From assembly GCA_028280065.1 (NCBI GenBank), contig JANQMN010000150.1, positions 56,151 to 120,150 of the forward strand: a DNA stretch of 64,000 bases, written 5' to 3'. The notes beneath the pieces were generated by a model that did not search any database, had not been told where the DNA came from, and was given only the letters and a program-made list of their open reading frames with translations. Shown here one piece after another: positions 9,545 through 19,165 of this stretch. This DNA is from Hahella sp. GTDB taxonomy: Bacteria; Pseudomonadota; Gammaproteobacteria; Pseudomonadales; Oleiphilaceae. Each line of letters begins with the position of its first letter. The stretch's first letter is position 1. A program made the translations under genes and the position numbers.

Positions 9545-10529
9545 GTTGTTTCCTAGCTAATACGATATCAATTTTTTCCAGTAGCATTGACCAGAAAGGC
9601 ACTTCAAGCTCTGCATCAATCCGCAGGTACCAGGCATCAGCCAACCCGAAGTGGTGACACTTAGCCGCGTCTTTTTCCGTCATCAATATGGTGCGTTGCG
9701 GGTCAAACTGTAAATCTTCCGGCGTAAAAGAATGATGATCCGGAAACGGGTGCGTCACGGCCTTGACCCCCAGCTTTGCCAGTTGGCGGAAAAACCGATC
9801 AGGATTTCCAATTCCGGCTACGGCATCGACATGCTCTCCCCGAAACGCGTTTACCGCAGTTTCCTGACCATCGCCAACCCTGAAAAATCCGCGTGGTTCA
9901 AGCAGCATAGTATGTTCCGCAAGATTATCGGCTTTGCCGTTACTGACCACAAAATCCACCGTCGCCAATCGCGCTTTGGATTCTCTCAACGGCCCGGCCG
10001 GCAGGCACTGGCCATTTCCCAAGCGCCGGTTGCCGTCAATAACAATGATTTCGATGTCACGGGGTAAGCGATGATGTTGCAATCCGTCATCGCTGACAAC
10101 CAGGTCGACGGAATAATTCTCCAGCAAGCAGCTTACTGCACGGCAACGATCCGGATCAACCACTACCGGACAATCACTGCGGCGCCGTATCAATAACGGC
10201 TCGTCGCCGACCTGCTCAGCGCGATCATCGCAGTCGACCCTGTGCGGCAGGCTTGGAGGCTGCCCTCCATAACCCCGGCTGACAACTCCCGGCCGATAAC
10301 CCTGGGATTTGCAATACGCCAGTATCGCCAGCGTCAAAGGAGTCTTTCCGGTGCCGCCAACCGTGATATTGCCCACGACTATTATTGGCACGGGGAAACT
10401 GGGGCGTTGCGGTATCGCCCGTTTTTTATCCAGATGAAACAAGCCCCGGTACAGCCAGGATAGCGGCGTGAGCACTTTGCTCCACAACGACTGACCGTAC
10501 CATACTTCCTCCAGCCACTGAGACATCAT
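9537..10529 (-). CDS. lpxK: Tetraacyldisaccharide 4'-kinase
   Basis: 330 residues. Phosphorylates the 4' position of the tetraacyldisaccharide to give lipid IVA, at the inner membrane. An N-terminal hydrophobic/amphipathic anchor ([14 protein letters not shown]) precedes the Walker A loop [20 protein letters not shown] (about residue 50). [12 protein letters not shown] is the conserved catalytic Asp-rich motif. Begins 3 nt after msbA, so export flippase and kinase are co-expressed. Two adjacent ATGs (10529 and 10526) could serve as the start. Confidence 0.96.
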   Translation of the reverse strand: MMSQWLEEVWYGQSLWSKVLTPLSWLYRGLFHLDKKRAIPQRPSFPVPIIVVGNITVGGTGKTPLTLAILAYCKSQGYRPGVVSRGYGGQPPSLPHRVDCDDRAEQVGDEPLLIRRRSDCPVVVDPDRCRAVSCLLENYSVDLVVSDDGLQHHRLPRDIEIIVIDGNRRLGNGQCLPAGPLRESKARLATVDFVVSNGKADNLAEHTMLLEPRGFFRVGDGQETAVNAFRGEHVDAVAGIGNPDRFFRQLAKLGVKAVTHPFPDHHSFTPEDLQFDPQRTILMTEKDAAKCHHFGLADAWYLRIDAELEVPFWSMLLEKIDIVLARKQHG

Positions 10530-10532
10530 CGA

Positions 10533-12293
10533 CTAAAGTGCATCCCCTTCAGCAAACTGCAGGCGGTGCAAGGCCGAATAGGCGCCGTTTTTGGCCATGA
10601 GTTCCGCATGGGTTCCCATTTCAACGATATGTCCTTGGTCCAAGACCACTATCTTATCCGCTTTTTCAATGGTAGACAGGCGGTGTGCGATGACAATGGT
10701 GGTTCTGCCTTCCATTAACCTTTCCAGCGCAGCCTGGATAGAACGTTCGGCATGGGTGTCCAGGGCAGAGGTAGCTTCATCCAGAATCAATACCGGCGCA
10801 TCTTTTAACAAAGCTCTGGCAATTGCCAGTCGTTGACGTTGGCCTCCGGACAACAAAACACCGTTATCACCAAGCTGGGTGTCAAATCCCTTTTCCAGCT
10901 TTTCAATGAACCCAAGGGCATCAGCGGCGGCGGCGACTTCCCTGACTTCTTTCGGATCGGCACCGGCCAAGCCGCCATAGGCGATATTATTGGTAACTGT
11001 ATCGTTGAACAGTGTGACCTGTTGCGTAACCAAGGATATCTGTTGTCGCAACGAGCCCAAGGAATAGTCTTTTAGGGGAACAGCATCCAGATATATTTCT
11101 CCTTCGCTGTAATCATAGAAACGCGGAATAAGACTCGTGATTGTGGATTTTCCACTGCCGGAGCGCCCTACGAAAGCCACCGTTTCTCCGGCATTGATTG
11201 TCAGATTGATATCGGAAAGTACCGGTTGGTTTGCTCCCGGATAAGTAAAGCTGAGTTTTTCGATTCGGATTTCACCTTGGCTGCGATCGACACGAAAAGT
11301 TCCGGTATCTGCTTCATCTGGTTCCTGTAGCTGGGTGAACGCGTCCTGCGATGCCGCAATACCCTTCTGGATGATCGCATTGATTTCCGATAAGTCGCGA
11401 ACGGGTTTAGCGCAGGTTGATGCAGCGACAATGAACGCGACAAAGGCTCCAGGAGTCATGCCCTGCAATACTTGAGGGGCTAGCGCTAGCCAGACAAGTA
11501 CCGCAATTGCCAGGGCAACCAAAATTTGAATCACAGGCGTCGAAATGGCCTGAGTCAGGGAGAGCTTCAGGTTTTGTTCCACATTGCGTTGGCTGGCATC
11601 ATTAAATCGATTGATTTCATGGTGCTCGCCGCCAAAGGTTCTCATAACCCGGTAGCCGTTAAACGCTTCCGACGCAACGTGGGTAACGTCGCCCATGGAA
11701 TTTTGAATACGTCGACTAAGTCGTCGAAACCGTTTTGTTACATATCCCACCACGACGCCGATGATGGGGCCTACAGCAAGAAACACCAAGGTTAAGCGCC
11801 AGTTTTCATAAAACATGTAACCCACCAATCCAATGACGGTAAAACCCTGGCGGATAACAACGGTAACCGCCCGGGTGGCTGCTCCGGCAACCTGTTCAAC
11901 GGTAAAAGTCAGACGCGAGACTAAATGTCCGGTAGAGTTGGCGTCATAAAAACTACAGGGTAAGCGAGTCATTTTATCGAACAACTGGGTTCGCATGGTA
12001 TGCACGATAACCCGCGCTACATTAGCCATATAATAGGCCCCTAGAAAAGACCCCAAACCACGAAGTGCGAAAACGCCTATGATAAGCAATGGAACCATAA
12101 TCCGGTAATCGGCGGAAGGCGTTTCAATGGCAGCAAATACGACTTTCATTGCGGGTGCCATTAGCGCGCTGGCGGCTGCATAGACAATATTGCCGAGCAG
12201 GGCTAGCACAAAAGCAGTTTTCGCTGTTTTCACGTATCCTAGGAGACGCCTGTAGACATTCCACCCGGAATACATATTTGAAGAAGATTGCAC
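10533..12293 (-). CDS. msbA: Lipid A export ABC transporter, permease/ATP-binding protein
   Basis: 586 residues, the usual MsbA length. Six membrane helices in the first 310 residues, then a nucleotide-binding domain with Walker A (VGRSGSGKSTI), signature LSGGQRQRLAIARAL and Walker B LILDEATSALD. Flips lipid A-core across the inner membrane. Start is GTG at 12293, or ATG at 12275; neither has a clear Shine-Dalgarno. It lies 66 nt after exbD and 3 nt before lpxK, the same msbA-lpxK pairing as in E. coli, here inserted in a Pseudomonas-type exbBD-lpxK order. Confidence 0.95.
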   Translation of the reverse strand: MQSSSNMYSGWNVYRRLLGYVKTAKTAFVLALLGNIVYAAASALMAPAMKVVFAAIETPSADYRIMVPLLIIGVFALRGLGSFLGAYYMANVARVIVHTMRTQLFDKMTRLPCSFYDANSTGHLVSRLTFTVEQVAGAATRAVTVVIRQGFTVIGLVGYMFYENWRLTLVFLAVGPIIGVVVGYVTKRFRRLSRRIQNSMGDVTHVASEAFNGYRVMRTFGGEHHEINRFNDASQRNVEQNLKLSLTQAISTPVIQILVALAIAVLVWLALAPQVLQGMTPGAFVAFIVAASTCAKPVRDLSEINAIIQKGIAASQDAFTQLQEPDEADTGTFRVDRSQGEIRIEKLSFTYPGANQPVLSDINLTINAGETVAFVGRSGSGKSTITSLIPRFYDYSEGEIYLDAVPLKDYSLGSLRQQISLVTQQVTLFNDTVTNNIAYGGLAGADPKEVREVAAAADALGFIEKLEKGFDTQLGDNGVLLSGGQRQRLAIARALLKDAPVLILDEATSALDTHAERSIQAALERLMEGRTTIVIAHRLSTIEKADKIVVLDQGHIVEMGTHAELMAKNGAYSALHRLQFAEGDAL

Positions 12294-12359
12294 GTTTTTG
12301 TAGCGCCTATAATAAGCATCAGGATCAAGCTTAGCAGTTGAATCAGAAAAAAGTTGGGA

Positions 12360-12779
12360 TTACTGCTCCTGATCGCGCTGAGTGGTAATACTGAGTTTCT
12401 GAAAGCCTAACTGGCCGGCGATATCCATAGCCCTGACAACATATTCGTGAGGGGTGGCTGCGTCTGCCGTCACCACGAATGGCAGCTTGTTATTGTTGTT
12501 GGAAAGCTTTTCTACCGCACGGCGCAAGGTGACCGCTTGACTATTAATGAGGACCCGCTGATTCACGGTGTATTGGCCATTTTTATTAATGACGACCTCG
12601 ATCATATCAACATCTTCCACGGCGGTTTCACCACTGGCGCTGGGCAGTTCGACTTCCAGATGCGCTTCTTTGGTGAAAGTCGTGGATACCATGAAAAAGA
12701 TGAGCAACAGGAAAACGACATCAATCAATGGCGTTAAATTAATCGCCACTTCTTCTTTTCGCTGTCGTTGAAACTTCAC
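12360..12779 (-). CDS. exbD: ExbD/TolR-family biopolymer transport protein
   Basis: 139 residues: short cytoplasmic N-terminus, one membrane helix with the proton-carrying Asp (INLTPLIDVVFLLLIFFMV), then a periplasmic domain. With ExbB it converts proton motive force into movement of a TonB-like partner; none is in the window. Starts with GTG at 12779 overlapping the exbB stop (GTGA). Confidence 0.93.
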   Translation of the reverse strand: MKFQRQRKEEVAINLTPLIDVVFLLLIFFMVSTTFTKEAHLEVELPSASGETAVEDVDMIEVVINKNGQYTVNQRVLINSQAVTLRRAVEKLSNNNNKLPFVVTADAATPHEYVVRAMDIAGQLGFQKLSITTQRDQEQ

Positions 12780-13492
12780 TTGGCTCTCGCTCCTTGCACA
12801 CGGCTGGTCGCGGTTCTCGCCTTCGCCGCAGATACCGGACCGCCCGGTTTGTTGTCGGTGGCGACGGTGCCGCTTTGAATATCGACGTCGCGATCACCGT
12901 GGACGACCTCAACCAGCTTCACCGCTTGCTGTTCCATTTCCACCACCAGCTCATCTACCCGGCGTTGAAAATACCGATGGCAAGCCAATGCAGGAATCGC
13001 AATGGTAAGCCCTGCTGCCGTCGTAATTAACGCTTTGGAGATGCCACCGGCCAACGCTTGGGTGTTGCCGGTTCCGGCGACCTGTATCTCGGCGAAGACA
13101 TCAATCATGCCAATCACGGTTCCGAGCAAGCCTAATAAAGGTGTTATCACGGCGATCGTTCCAAGCGCTGTCAGAAACCGTTCCAACTCGTGAACAACCT
13201 GGCTGGCCTCTTCCTCAATACTTTCTTTCATGATTTCCCGGCCATGTTTGGCGTTTACCAGTCCGGCCGCCAGTACCCGGCCCAACGGACTCGACTCTTG
13301 AACTTCCTTCAACCGCCGGCCATTGAGTTCCTTTTTCTTTAGCCGCGCCATGAGATCGTGTACAAGTTTACGAGGTGCAACTCGAGCCGGCCGCAGGGTC
13401 CAGATTCGCTCAAATATGATTGCCAATGCCACAACCGAGCATAGCAATATGGGAATCATGATAAGACCGCCAGCCTTGAGTAATTCGTACAC
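12776..13492 (-). CDS. exbB: MotA/TolQ/ExbB proton channel family protein
   Basis: 238 residues from GTG 13492, which is seven bases after AAAGGAGG; a GTG at 13498 is only 3 bases after it and less likely. Three membrane helices, the second and third in the ExbB signature (ITPLLGLLGTVIGMIDVF; LITTAAGLTIAIPALACHRYF). The C-terminal tail of about 45 residues is Ala/Thr/Gly-rich and not part of the family core. Forms the channel with ExbD. First gene of the run down to murB. Confidence 0.93.
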   Translation of the reverse strand: MYELLKAGGLIMIPILLCSVVALAIIFERIWTLRPARVAPRKLVHDLMARLKKKELNGRRLKEVQESSPLGRVLAAGLVNAKHGREIMKESIEEEASQVVHELERFLTALGTIAVITPLLGLLGTVIGMIDVFAEIQVAGTGNTQALAGGISKALITTAAGLTIAIPALACHRYFQRRVDELVVEMEQQAVKLVEVVHGDRDVDIQSGTVATDNKPGGPVSAAKARTATSRVQGARAK

Positions 13493-13546
13493 GCACACAC
13501 CTCCTTTAAAAAATCGCCATACTTTAGCATAGCCTAAGGAAATCAG

Positions 13547-15976
13547 TCACTTTCGAGTTTTATTGCGATTTGCCAACGATATATGCATTGCTTTGCCGCT
13601 GATACCGGCAGTTTCGACCATTAAGTCTGTTGTGCTCGCAGAGTTCGCATCATCTGCCACTGCAGTAACGCGAATCGCTCCGAACTCGCCTGTCACCAAC
13701 AAAGGAATATCCCGAGGCTCGAACCAGTCTTCAAAGCGCCAATGGGGGTGACCGAACGCATTTTGATAGCCGGCGCCTGCAATGGCCAATTGCGGTTCAA
13801 CCCTGCTTAAAAAATACGGGTCAAAAGCATTGCCACTGCCATGATGCGGCAGGATTAGGATATCGGCGCGCAGGGGATCTTCCTTCAACTCCGAATATTG
13901 CGTCATAAGCTGTTGCTGAGCTTGTTTCTCGATATCGCCTGGCAGTAGGACGGACAGATTTCCCCAGCGAATCCTCACAACGCAGGAACGATTATTATCG
14001 TTGCCCTGGTAATTCGCCGGAGGCCACAAAAAGGTCAGTTCCATTTCGCCGACACTTTCGGTAAGGCCGGGTTGACAGGGTTGGCTTCGAGTGACCGCCT
14101 CAAGTTGTCCCGCCCAAATGTTAACCTTTGGAAAGGCTTGCACGACAACGTTTGCTCCACCGGCATGGTCGCTGTCGTTATGACTCACGATCATGGCGTC
14201 CAGTTTGGTCCCGGCCTCCAACAGTGCCGGAATCACCACTGTTTGGCCGGCATTCCAGGCAGGCGTCGCAGGACCCGCATCATAGAGAACTGTCGCTCCA
14301 TCGGCGCTTTCCAGACCGGCGCTTTGCAGCACTATCGCCAATCCTTGGCCTACATCCAACGCCGTGAGTTGAAATGGCAGCGGTTCTGCCGGTTTAATGC
14401 CAATAGCGGAAGAGAAAAAAACCATGGGCAAAACCAGCCAGGCAAATGGCAGACGGAAATGCACTAAGCCAACACCCCCAAGAGCCATCAAACATAATGC
14501 GACTTCTGTCGATCTGGCGGCAAGATTTAATACAGGCAGTTGGGTGGAGAACTCGACAATCAACCAGAATCCCGAAAACAGGCCGTCCACTAATCCGAAT
14601 AAAAAGGCGCCACAGAAACTGGAGAACTGCGCAACTACAACACCCAGGAGTCCCAACGGCAGAATCACCAGGCTGACTAAAGGAACCGCCAGCAGATTGG
14701 CAAGCAGTCCAGTCATTGACACTTGTGTAAAAAAAAGCGTCAGCAAACCAGTTAAGCCAAAATAGAATCCGACTTGCGCCCGCCAAAGCGATTTTACCTT
14801 TCCCGGTTGCAACAGCGGTCGATGGCCAAAGACAAGTAGCAGTAACGCCACACCGGAAAAGGACAGCCAAAATCCTCTACTGACAAAGGCGAAAGGATCG
14901 ACAAGCGAACAGAGGGTTAATACCGCAAGAAACCAGGTTGAAGGCAGTACTTTGCGGCGGCTAAGGCTTAAGTAAGCTACTGTCCCGGCTGCGGAGGTTG
15001 CCCGGACAATCGGGACGCCATATTCAACCACGCAAAAGTACAACCCCAATAGCAGCGCAACCGTTGCCAGGGTTAGGTAAAGACTTATTTTCCGATTTAT
15101 CTTGCTGAATATGAGCCGAGCAAGAAAGGATATAAAAACAATCAAACAACCTACATGCAGCCCGGAAATCACCAACAAATGGGTCAATCCACTATCGGCT
15201 AAATGTTGCCACCGGGAAGAATCCAGGCCACTTTTGTCGCCCCAGAGCAATGCAGCCATACTTGCAATATGAGAACTATTGGCCATCGCCGTGAGACTGG
15301 ACTGTCTTACCGATGTCTTGATGTCAAGAACTCGCGCAGCCAGGGATGGCGATCTTGGTGTATCCAGAGCCTCGATACCACGCACCACGCCTCTGGCATG
15401 CCAAGGATACCGCCACTGTTTTTGCCACTCCCAAGGATCATGAAAGTTCTGCAACGGCCGCTTTAATCTCAGTTTTAGGTCGATTTGATAATAGCGATTT
15501 TCCTGAACTGTCACACCACAGTAATAACAGCTTAATTTCAGTACACTATTTCTAAGATAGTTCGGTAGATTTGTGTCTTGCGGAATGCTGTCATCCGGAC
15601 AAAAAAGAAAGCTTGAAATTTCACGGCTCTGAGCATCCGGCGCATTATGGAAGATGATTTCGGGCACTGAACATATACGACCGACGACCTGTAACTCCTG
15701 TTGATCGAGCCGTTCAGGAAGTGAAAAGGCAGCAGAATGTAACACCCAGGAACCGGCCAGGAGCCCGCTGCCAAAAAGCAATATCCAGGAGAGGACCGCC
15801 GGGATAATTTTGTTTCCATGCACCTTGCTGGCTGTTAACAAAAATAAACTTAGGAGCACAGCGACCGATGCCGCTACCAGAGCTACACTATATGCAGCTA
15901 CCGGCTGCATCCAGAAATGCCCTGTGAATAAGATTAAATACCAGCCAAGTAGGAAAGCAATCATCCATGACCGCAT
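13547..15976 (-). CDS. comEC: DNA internalization-related competence protein ComEC/Rec2
   Basis: 809 residues. Several N-terminal membrane helices around a DUF4131 region, the competence core with LLVISGLHVGCLIVF (about residue 265) and many membrane helices, then a metallo-beta-lactamase-like nuclease domain with VSHNDSDHAGG (about residue 600) and ILPHHGSGNAFD. Forms the inner-membrane channel for single-stranded DNA in natural transformation. Full length with intact active-site motifs, so likely functional. It ends 54 nt before exbB on the same strand and is divergent from the DUF2062 gene; both placements match Pseudomonas. Confidence 0.94.
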   Translation of the reverse strand: MRSWMIAFLLGWYLILFTGHFWMQPVAAYSVALVAASVAVLLSLFLLTASKVHGNKIIPAVLSWILLFGSGLLAGSWVLHSAAFSLPERLDQQELQVVGRICSVPEIIFHNAPDAQSREISSFLFCPDDSIPQDTNLPNYLRNSVLKLSCYYCGVTVQENRYYQIDLKLRLKRPLQNFHDPWEWQKQWRYPWHARGVVRGIEALDTPRSPSLAARVLDIKTSVRQSSLTAMANSSHIASMAALLWGDKSGLDSSRWQHLADSGLTHLLVISGLHVGCLIVFISFLARLIFSKINRKISLYLTLATVALLLGLYFCVVEYGVPIVRATSAAGTVAYLSLSRRKVLPSTWFLAVLTLCSLVDPFAFVSRGFWLSFSGVALLLLVFGHRPLLQPGKVKSLWRAQVGFYFGLTGLLTLFFTQVSMTGLLANLLAVPLVSLVILPLGLLGVVVAQFSSFCGAFLFGLVDGLFSGFWLIVEFSTQLPVLNLAARSTEVALCLMALGGVGLVHFRLPFAWLVLPMVFFSSAIGIKPAEPLPFQLTALDVGQGLAIVLQSAGLESADGATVLYDAGPATPAWNAGQTVVIPALLEAGTKLDAMIVSHNDSDHAGGANVVVQAFPKVNIWAGQLEAVTRSQPCQPGLTESVGEMELTFLWPPANYQGNDNNRSCVVRIRWGNLSVLLPGDIEKQAQQQLMTQYSELKEDPLRADILILPHHGSGNAFDPYFLSRVEPQLAIAGAGYQNAFGHPHWRFEDWFEPRDIPLLVTGEFGAIRVTAVADDANSASTTDLMVETAGISGKAMHISLANRNKTRK

Positions 15977-16130
15977 TGTAAAACGTACTCTTGCCCTTAA
16001 GTTTTTGTAACGGAAAGTGAGGTCCCGCTAAACAACGGTCATTATAACACGACTAATGCCGAGAAAATGCGTATTCTTTACACCCTCGTTTTTTTGATCT
16101 GTTTAAATAGCTAGCTTGTGATCATCATTC

Positions 16131-16679
16131 ATGCCGAAGAACTATATAAAAAAGCTGGTACCGAAGCCGGAAAAACTCAAGGAAATGAAATCCCTGCAGT
16201 TTCTCGGCTCTATTCTGCATGAACCGAATCTTTGGCACATCAACCGCCACTCCGTTTCAAAGGCATTTCTGGTCGGCATTTTCTGTTGCTTCCTGCCGAT
16301 GCCGTTCCAAATGGTGGTCGCCGCCGTCATTGCTGTTTGGATCAACAGCAACCTGCCGATCTCCGTCGCCCTGGTTTGGATCAGCAATCCAATTACCATT
16401 CCGCCGATGTTCTATTTCAATTATCTGGTCGGCGCTTATATTCTGCGGATGCCGGCGATGAGCTTTGAGTTTCAGCTAAGTTTCAGTTGGCTTTCAGAGA
16501 AAATATACGAAATCGGGGTTCCTCTGCTTTTCGGGTCGTTGGTGATGGGACTCTCGTTATCGGTGATCGCCTACGTTATTGTCGAGTTTCTTTGGCGTCG
16601 AAAGATCCGCAGCGATTGGGCCAAAAGAAAAGCGTTGCGAATGGCCCGTACCAGTGTCGCCGGAGGCGCGGAAGGATGA
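16131..16679 (+). CDS. DUF2062 membrane protein
   Basis: 182 residues. Central hydrophobic segments (FLVGIFCCFLPMPFQMVVAA, IPPMFYFNYLVGAYIL) with the Pro-rich PMPFQ typical of DUF2062, and a basic C-terminus. Function unknown in the family. The position divergent from comEC is kept in pseudomonads. Its stop overlaps the start of the phosphodiesterase gene (ATGA), so they form a two-gene operon. The 150-nt gap before it holds the divergent promoters; no box is clear. Confidence 0.85.
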   Translation: MPKNYIKKLVPKPEKLKEMKSLQFLGSILHEPNLWHINRHSVSKAFLVGIFCCFLPMPFQMVVAAVIAVWINSNLPISVALVWISNPITIPPMFYFNYLVGAYILRMPAMSFEFQLSFSWLSEKIYEIGVPLLFGSLVMGLSLSVIAYVIVEFLWRRKIRSDWAKRKALRMARTSVAGGAEG

Positions 16680-17401
16680 AAATTGTCGGCCACCGGGGTG
16701 CCCGGGGAGAATGCCCGGAAAACACCGTCGCTTCTTTCGTTCACGCCTATCAGGCCGGTATCCGTCATTTTGAGCTGGATGTACAGCTGAGCATGGACGG
16801 CGAATTAATAGTCATTCATGACAAGACCACAGACCGGACAACGGGCCACTCCGCCAAGGTCGAAGAGCTAACCGCCAAAGAACTGACTGCCCTGAACGCC
16901 AACCGCCATGAGCCCCCATGGTATCGTCCGACACCAATACCCATGCTGACAGAAATCATTGAAGCCTGCCCCGAATTCGAGTCCATTCAGTTCGAAGTCA
17001 AGCCAGATTCCAAAGCGCGATTAAACAATGTCTGTAATCGCCTGGTCGAACTCATTCAGCGTCAAAAGCTCTTCGAAAGAAGCATCGTTACCAGTGCAAA
17101 CACCTGGGTGATTCAGCAAATCAAACGTTTAAACAGCAGAATCAGCACGGGCTATGTCGCCGGGGGTAGGTTTCCCAGCCCATTGGCAGCGGCATTGAAG
17201 TATCAGTGTGAATTTCTTGTGTTGAACTACAGCCTGGCCGATAAGAACATCGTTGCTGACTGCAATGAGGTCAATGTCGAGCTTTCCTGCTGGACAGTCA
17301 ACACCCTGCCGGACATCGATAAGTTGCAGGCAGCGGGAGTCAGGAACATCATCACTGACTACCCCACCCTTGTTAAGCGCTACTTTGAAGAAAATCCGTA
17401 A
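16676..17401 (+). CDS. Glycerophosphodiester phosphodiesterase family protein
   Basis: 241 residues from ATG 16676 (overlapping the DUF2062 stop, with GGAAGG nearby); the frame extends further upstream only through DUF2062. Motifs of the GDPD barrel are intact: VGHRGARGECPENT (His, Arg, Glu), FELDVQLSMDGELIVIHD (Glu, Asp, His) and QFEVKPD. No signal peptide, so cytoplasmic. Hydrolyses glycerophosphodiesters from phospholipid turnover to glycerol-3-phosphate and an alcohol. The substrate head group cannot be told from sequence. Confidence 0.9.
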   Translation: MKIVGHRGARGECPENTVASFVHAYQAGIRHFELDVQLSMDGELIVIHDKTTDRTTGHSAKVEELTAKELTALNANRHEPPWYRPTPIPMLTEIIEACPEFESIQFEVKPDSKARLNNVCNRLVELIQRQKLFERSIVTSANTWVIQQIKRLNSRISTGYVAGGRFPSPLAAALKYQCEFLVLNYSLADKNIVADCNEVNVELSCWTVNTLPDIDKLQAAGVRNIITDYPTLVKRYFEENP

Positions 17402-17414
17402 GTATCTGCAGGAC

Positions 17415-18812
17415 TTAGAATATCCGGTTTAACCCATTCAATGCCGCGACCCGATAGGCCTCAGCCATGGTTGGATAATTGAAAGTGGTATTAACGAAGT
17501 ATTCGATATTATTCAGCTCTCCCGGCTGCGCCATGATGGCCTGCCCGATATGGACAATCTCGGAGGCCTGGGCACCGAAGCAATGGATTCCGAGTATTTC
17601 TTTCGTTTCCCGATGAAATAACAGCTTAAGCAGCCCCACCGTATCACCTGTTATTTGGGCTCTGGCGATATCCTTGAAGAATGCCTGGCCGACTTCGTAG
17701 GGGATATGGGCTTCGGTGAGTTCCGCTTCGGTTTTACCGATAGAACTGATTTCCGGAATCGTATAGATGCCGCTGGGCACATCATCCACATAGCGGGCAT
17801 TATCCCGTTGCATAATATGCGCACTCGCCGACCGTCCCTGATCATAAGCCGCACTGGCCAGGCTCGGCCAGCCGATAACATCGCCTGCGGCAAAAATATG
17901 CGGCACTTCCGTGCGGTAATGCTCGTCTACTTTTAACTGGCCACGGCTGTTCGGCTGTAAACCAACATTTTCCAGCCCAAGTTGGTCGGTATTTCCCGTT
18001 CTACCGTTACACCAAAGAAATGCATCTGCTTTGATTTTTTTCCCTGATTTAAGCGTCAGAACCACAGACTTTTCGTCGCCGGATACCGATTCATACTCTT
18101 CGTTCTGACGAACCAGCGCACCGTTATCCCGCAGGTGATAACGCAGGGCTTCGGATATTTCGTTATCCAGGAAACTTAACAGGCGTGAACCTGGATTTAT
18201 CAGATCCACTTTCGATCCAAGTCCTAAGAAAATCGAGGCGTATTCACAACCGATTACACCACCGCCATAGATAATGATTTTCCGGGGAGTATGGTTCAAT
18301 CCCAGCACCGTATCGCTGTTATAAATCCGCGGATGATTAAAGTCGATATCCGGTGGCAGGTAAGGTCTGGAACCGGTAGCAATCAGAACTTCTTCAGCAC
18401 ATAAAATACTTCGGCCACCGGGACTCTTCACCTCAATACGATTGGCGTCTTGAAAATAGGCTCTTCCCCGGTGCAGATCGATACGGTTCCTGGCGTAATA
18501 CTTGGTGCGGATTTTTACCTGTTTATCAATGACCCGATTTGACTCCTGAAGAATTTGCGGAAAGGTAAACCAGTTCGGTTCGCCGACAGATCTAAACAGG
18601 GTGTTGGTATTGAATTGGATGATCTGCCGTACTGTCTGTCTTAAGGCTTTGGAGGGAATGGTCCCCATGTGCGTGCAGTTGCCGCCGACCTGCAGCTTGT
18701 CTTCAATAATAGCGACTCTTTTGCCATGTTTGGCAGCGTTGATCGCCGCACCCTCTCCCGCAGGTCCGGCTCCGATCACGACAATGTCGTAATCATATTC
18801 GTTGATTTCCAC
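17415..18812 (-). CDS. sthA: Soluble pyridine nucleotide transhydrogenase
   Basis: 465 residues, FAD flavoprotein of the disulfide reductase superfamily. The motif [16 protein letters not shown] has only one Cys where true disulfide reductases have C-x4-C, the mark of SthA. FAD motif [14 protein letters not shown] at the N-terminus and NAD motif [20 protein letters not shown] near residue 175. Equilibrates NADPH and NADH in the cytoplasm. GTG start at 18812. It sits 99 nt downstream of nqrM, the last gene of the Nqr operon, which suggests linked NADH handling, though it may have its own promoter. Confidence 0.95.
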   Translation of the reverse strand: MEINEYDYDIVVIGAGPAGEGAAINAAKHGKRVAIIEDKLQVGGNCTHMGTIPSKALRQTVRQIIQFNTNTLFRSVGEPNWFTFPQILQESNRVIDKQVKIRTKYYARNRIDLHRGRAYFQDANRIEVKSPGGRSILCAEEVLIATGSRPYLPPDIDFNHPRIYNSDTVLGLNHTPRKIIIYGGGVIGCEYASIFLGLGSKVDLINPGSRLLSFLDNEISEALRYHLRDNGALVRQNEEYESVSGDEKSVVLTLKSGKKIKADAFLWCNGRTGNTDQLGLENVGLQPNSRGQLKVDEHYRTEVPHIFAAGDVIGWPSLASAAYDQGRSASAHIMQRDNARYVDDVPSGIYTIPEISSIGKTEAELTEAHIPYEVGQAFFKDIARAQITGDTVGLLKLLFHRETKEILGIHCFGAQASEIVHIGQAIMAQPGELNNIEYFVNTTFNYPTMAEAYRVAALNGLNRIF

Positions 18813-18911
18813 CTACAAACTCCCACGCTGGCCTTCACAACCGGAAGACCAATAAAATTCTTTTAGTTAGCTTCTCCAAGCCATCTAACCGTGCAGGATG
18901 CCAATCTACTT

Positions 18912-19163
18912 TTAAGATTTTTTTTCAGCGTCTTCCGACATGGCATCATAGGCAAGGCCTTGGTCTGCGGATTCCTTCGCTTGTTCTATTTCTTTTTCAC
19001 ACTTCGACTTATCGCCTTTGCAAATATCGCAGGCGACTTCCATACCCAGAGCACTCATCCCGCCACAGGAACCCGCTATAGGCTTACGCCCCATTATCAC
19101 CCCAATAGACATTGCGGTAACGAGCAATAACATTGCTCCCAAGACTACAAAAAACATGCTCAT
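18912..19163 (-). CDS. nqrM: Na+-NQR maturation protein NqrM
   Basis: 83 residues: one N-terminal membrane helix (FFVVLGAMLLLVTAMSIGVI) and a Cys-rich tail (AGSCGG, EVACDICKGDKSKC), four Cys in all. This is the DUF539/NqrM family needed to insert iron between NqrD and NqrE. AGGAGGG lies about 7 bases before ATG 19163. Follows apbE directly, the standard end of nqr operons. Confidence 0.92.
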   Translation of the reverse strand: MSMFFVVLGAMLLLVTAMSIGVIMGRKPIAGSCGGMSALGMEVACDICKGDKSKCEKEIEQAKESADQGLAYDAMSEDAEKKS

Positions 19164-19165
19164 GT

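Noticed and set aside
16487..17401. Long N-terminal extension of the glycerophosphodiesterase
   Set aside because: The extra 63 codons lie inside DUF2062 in another frame, and the family starts at the ATG at 16676.
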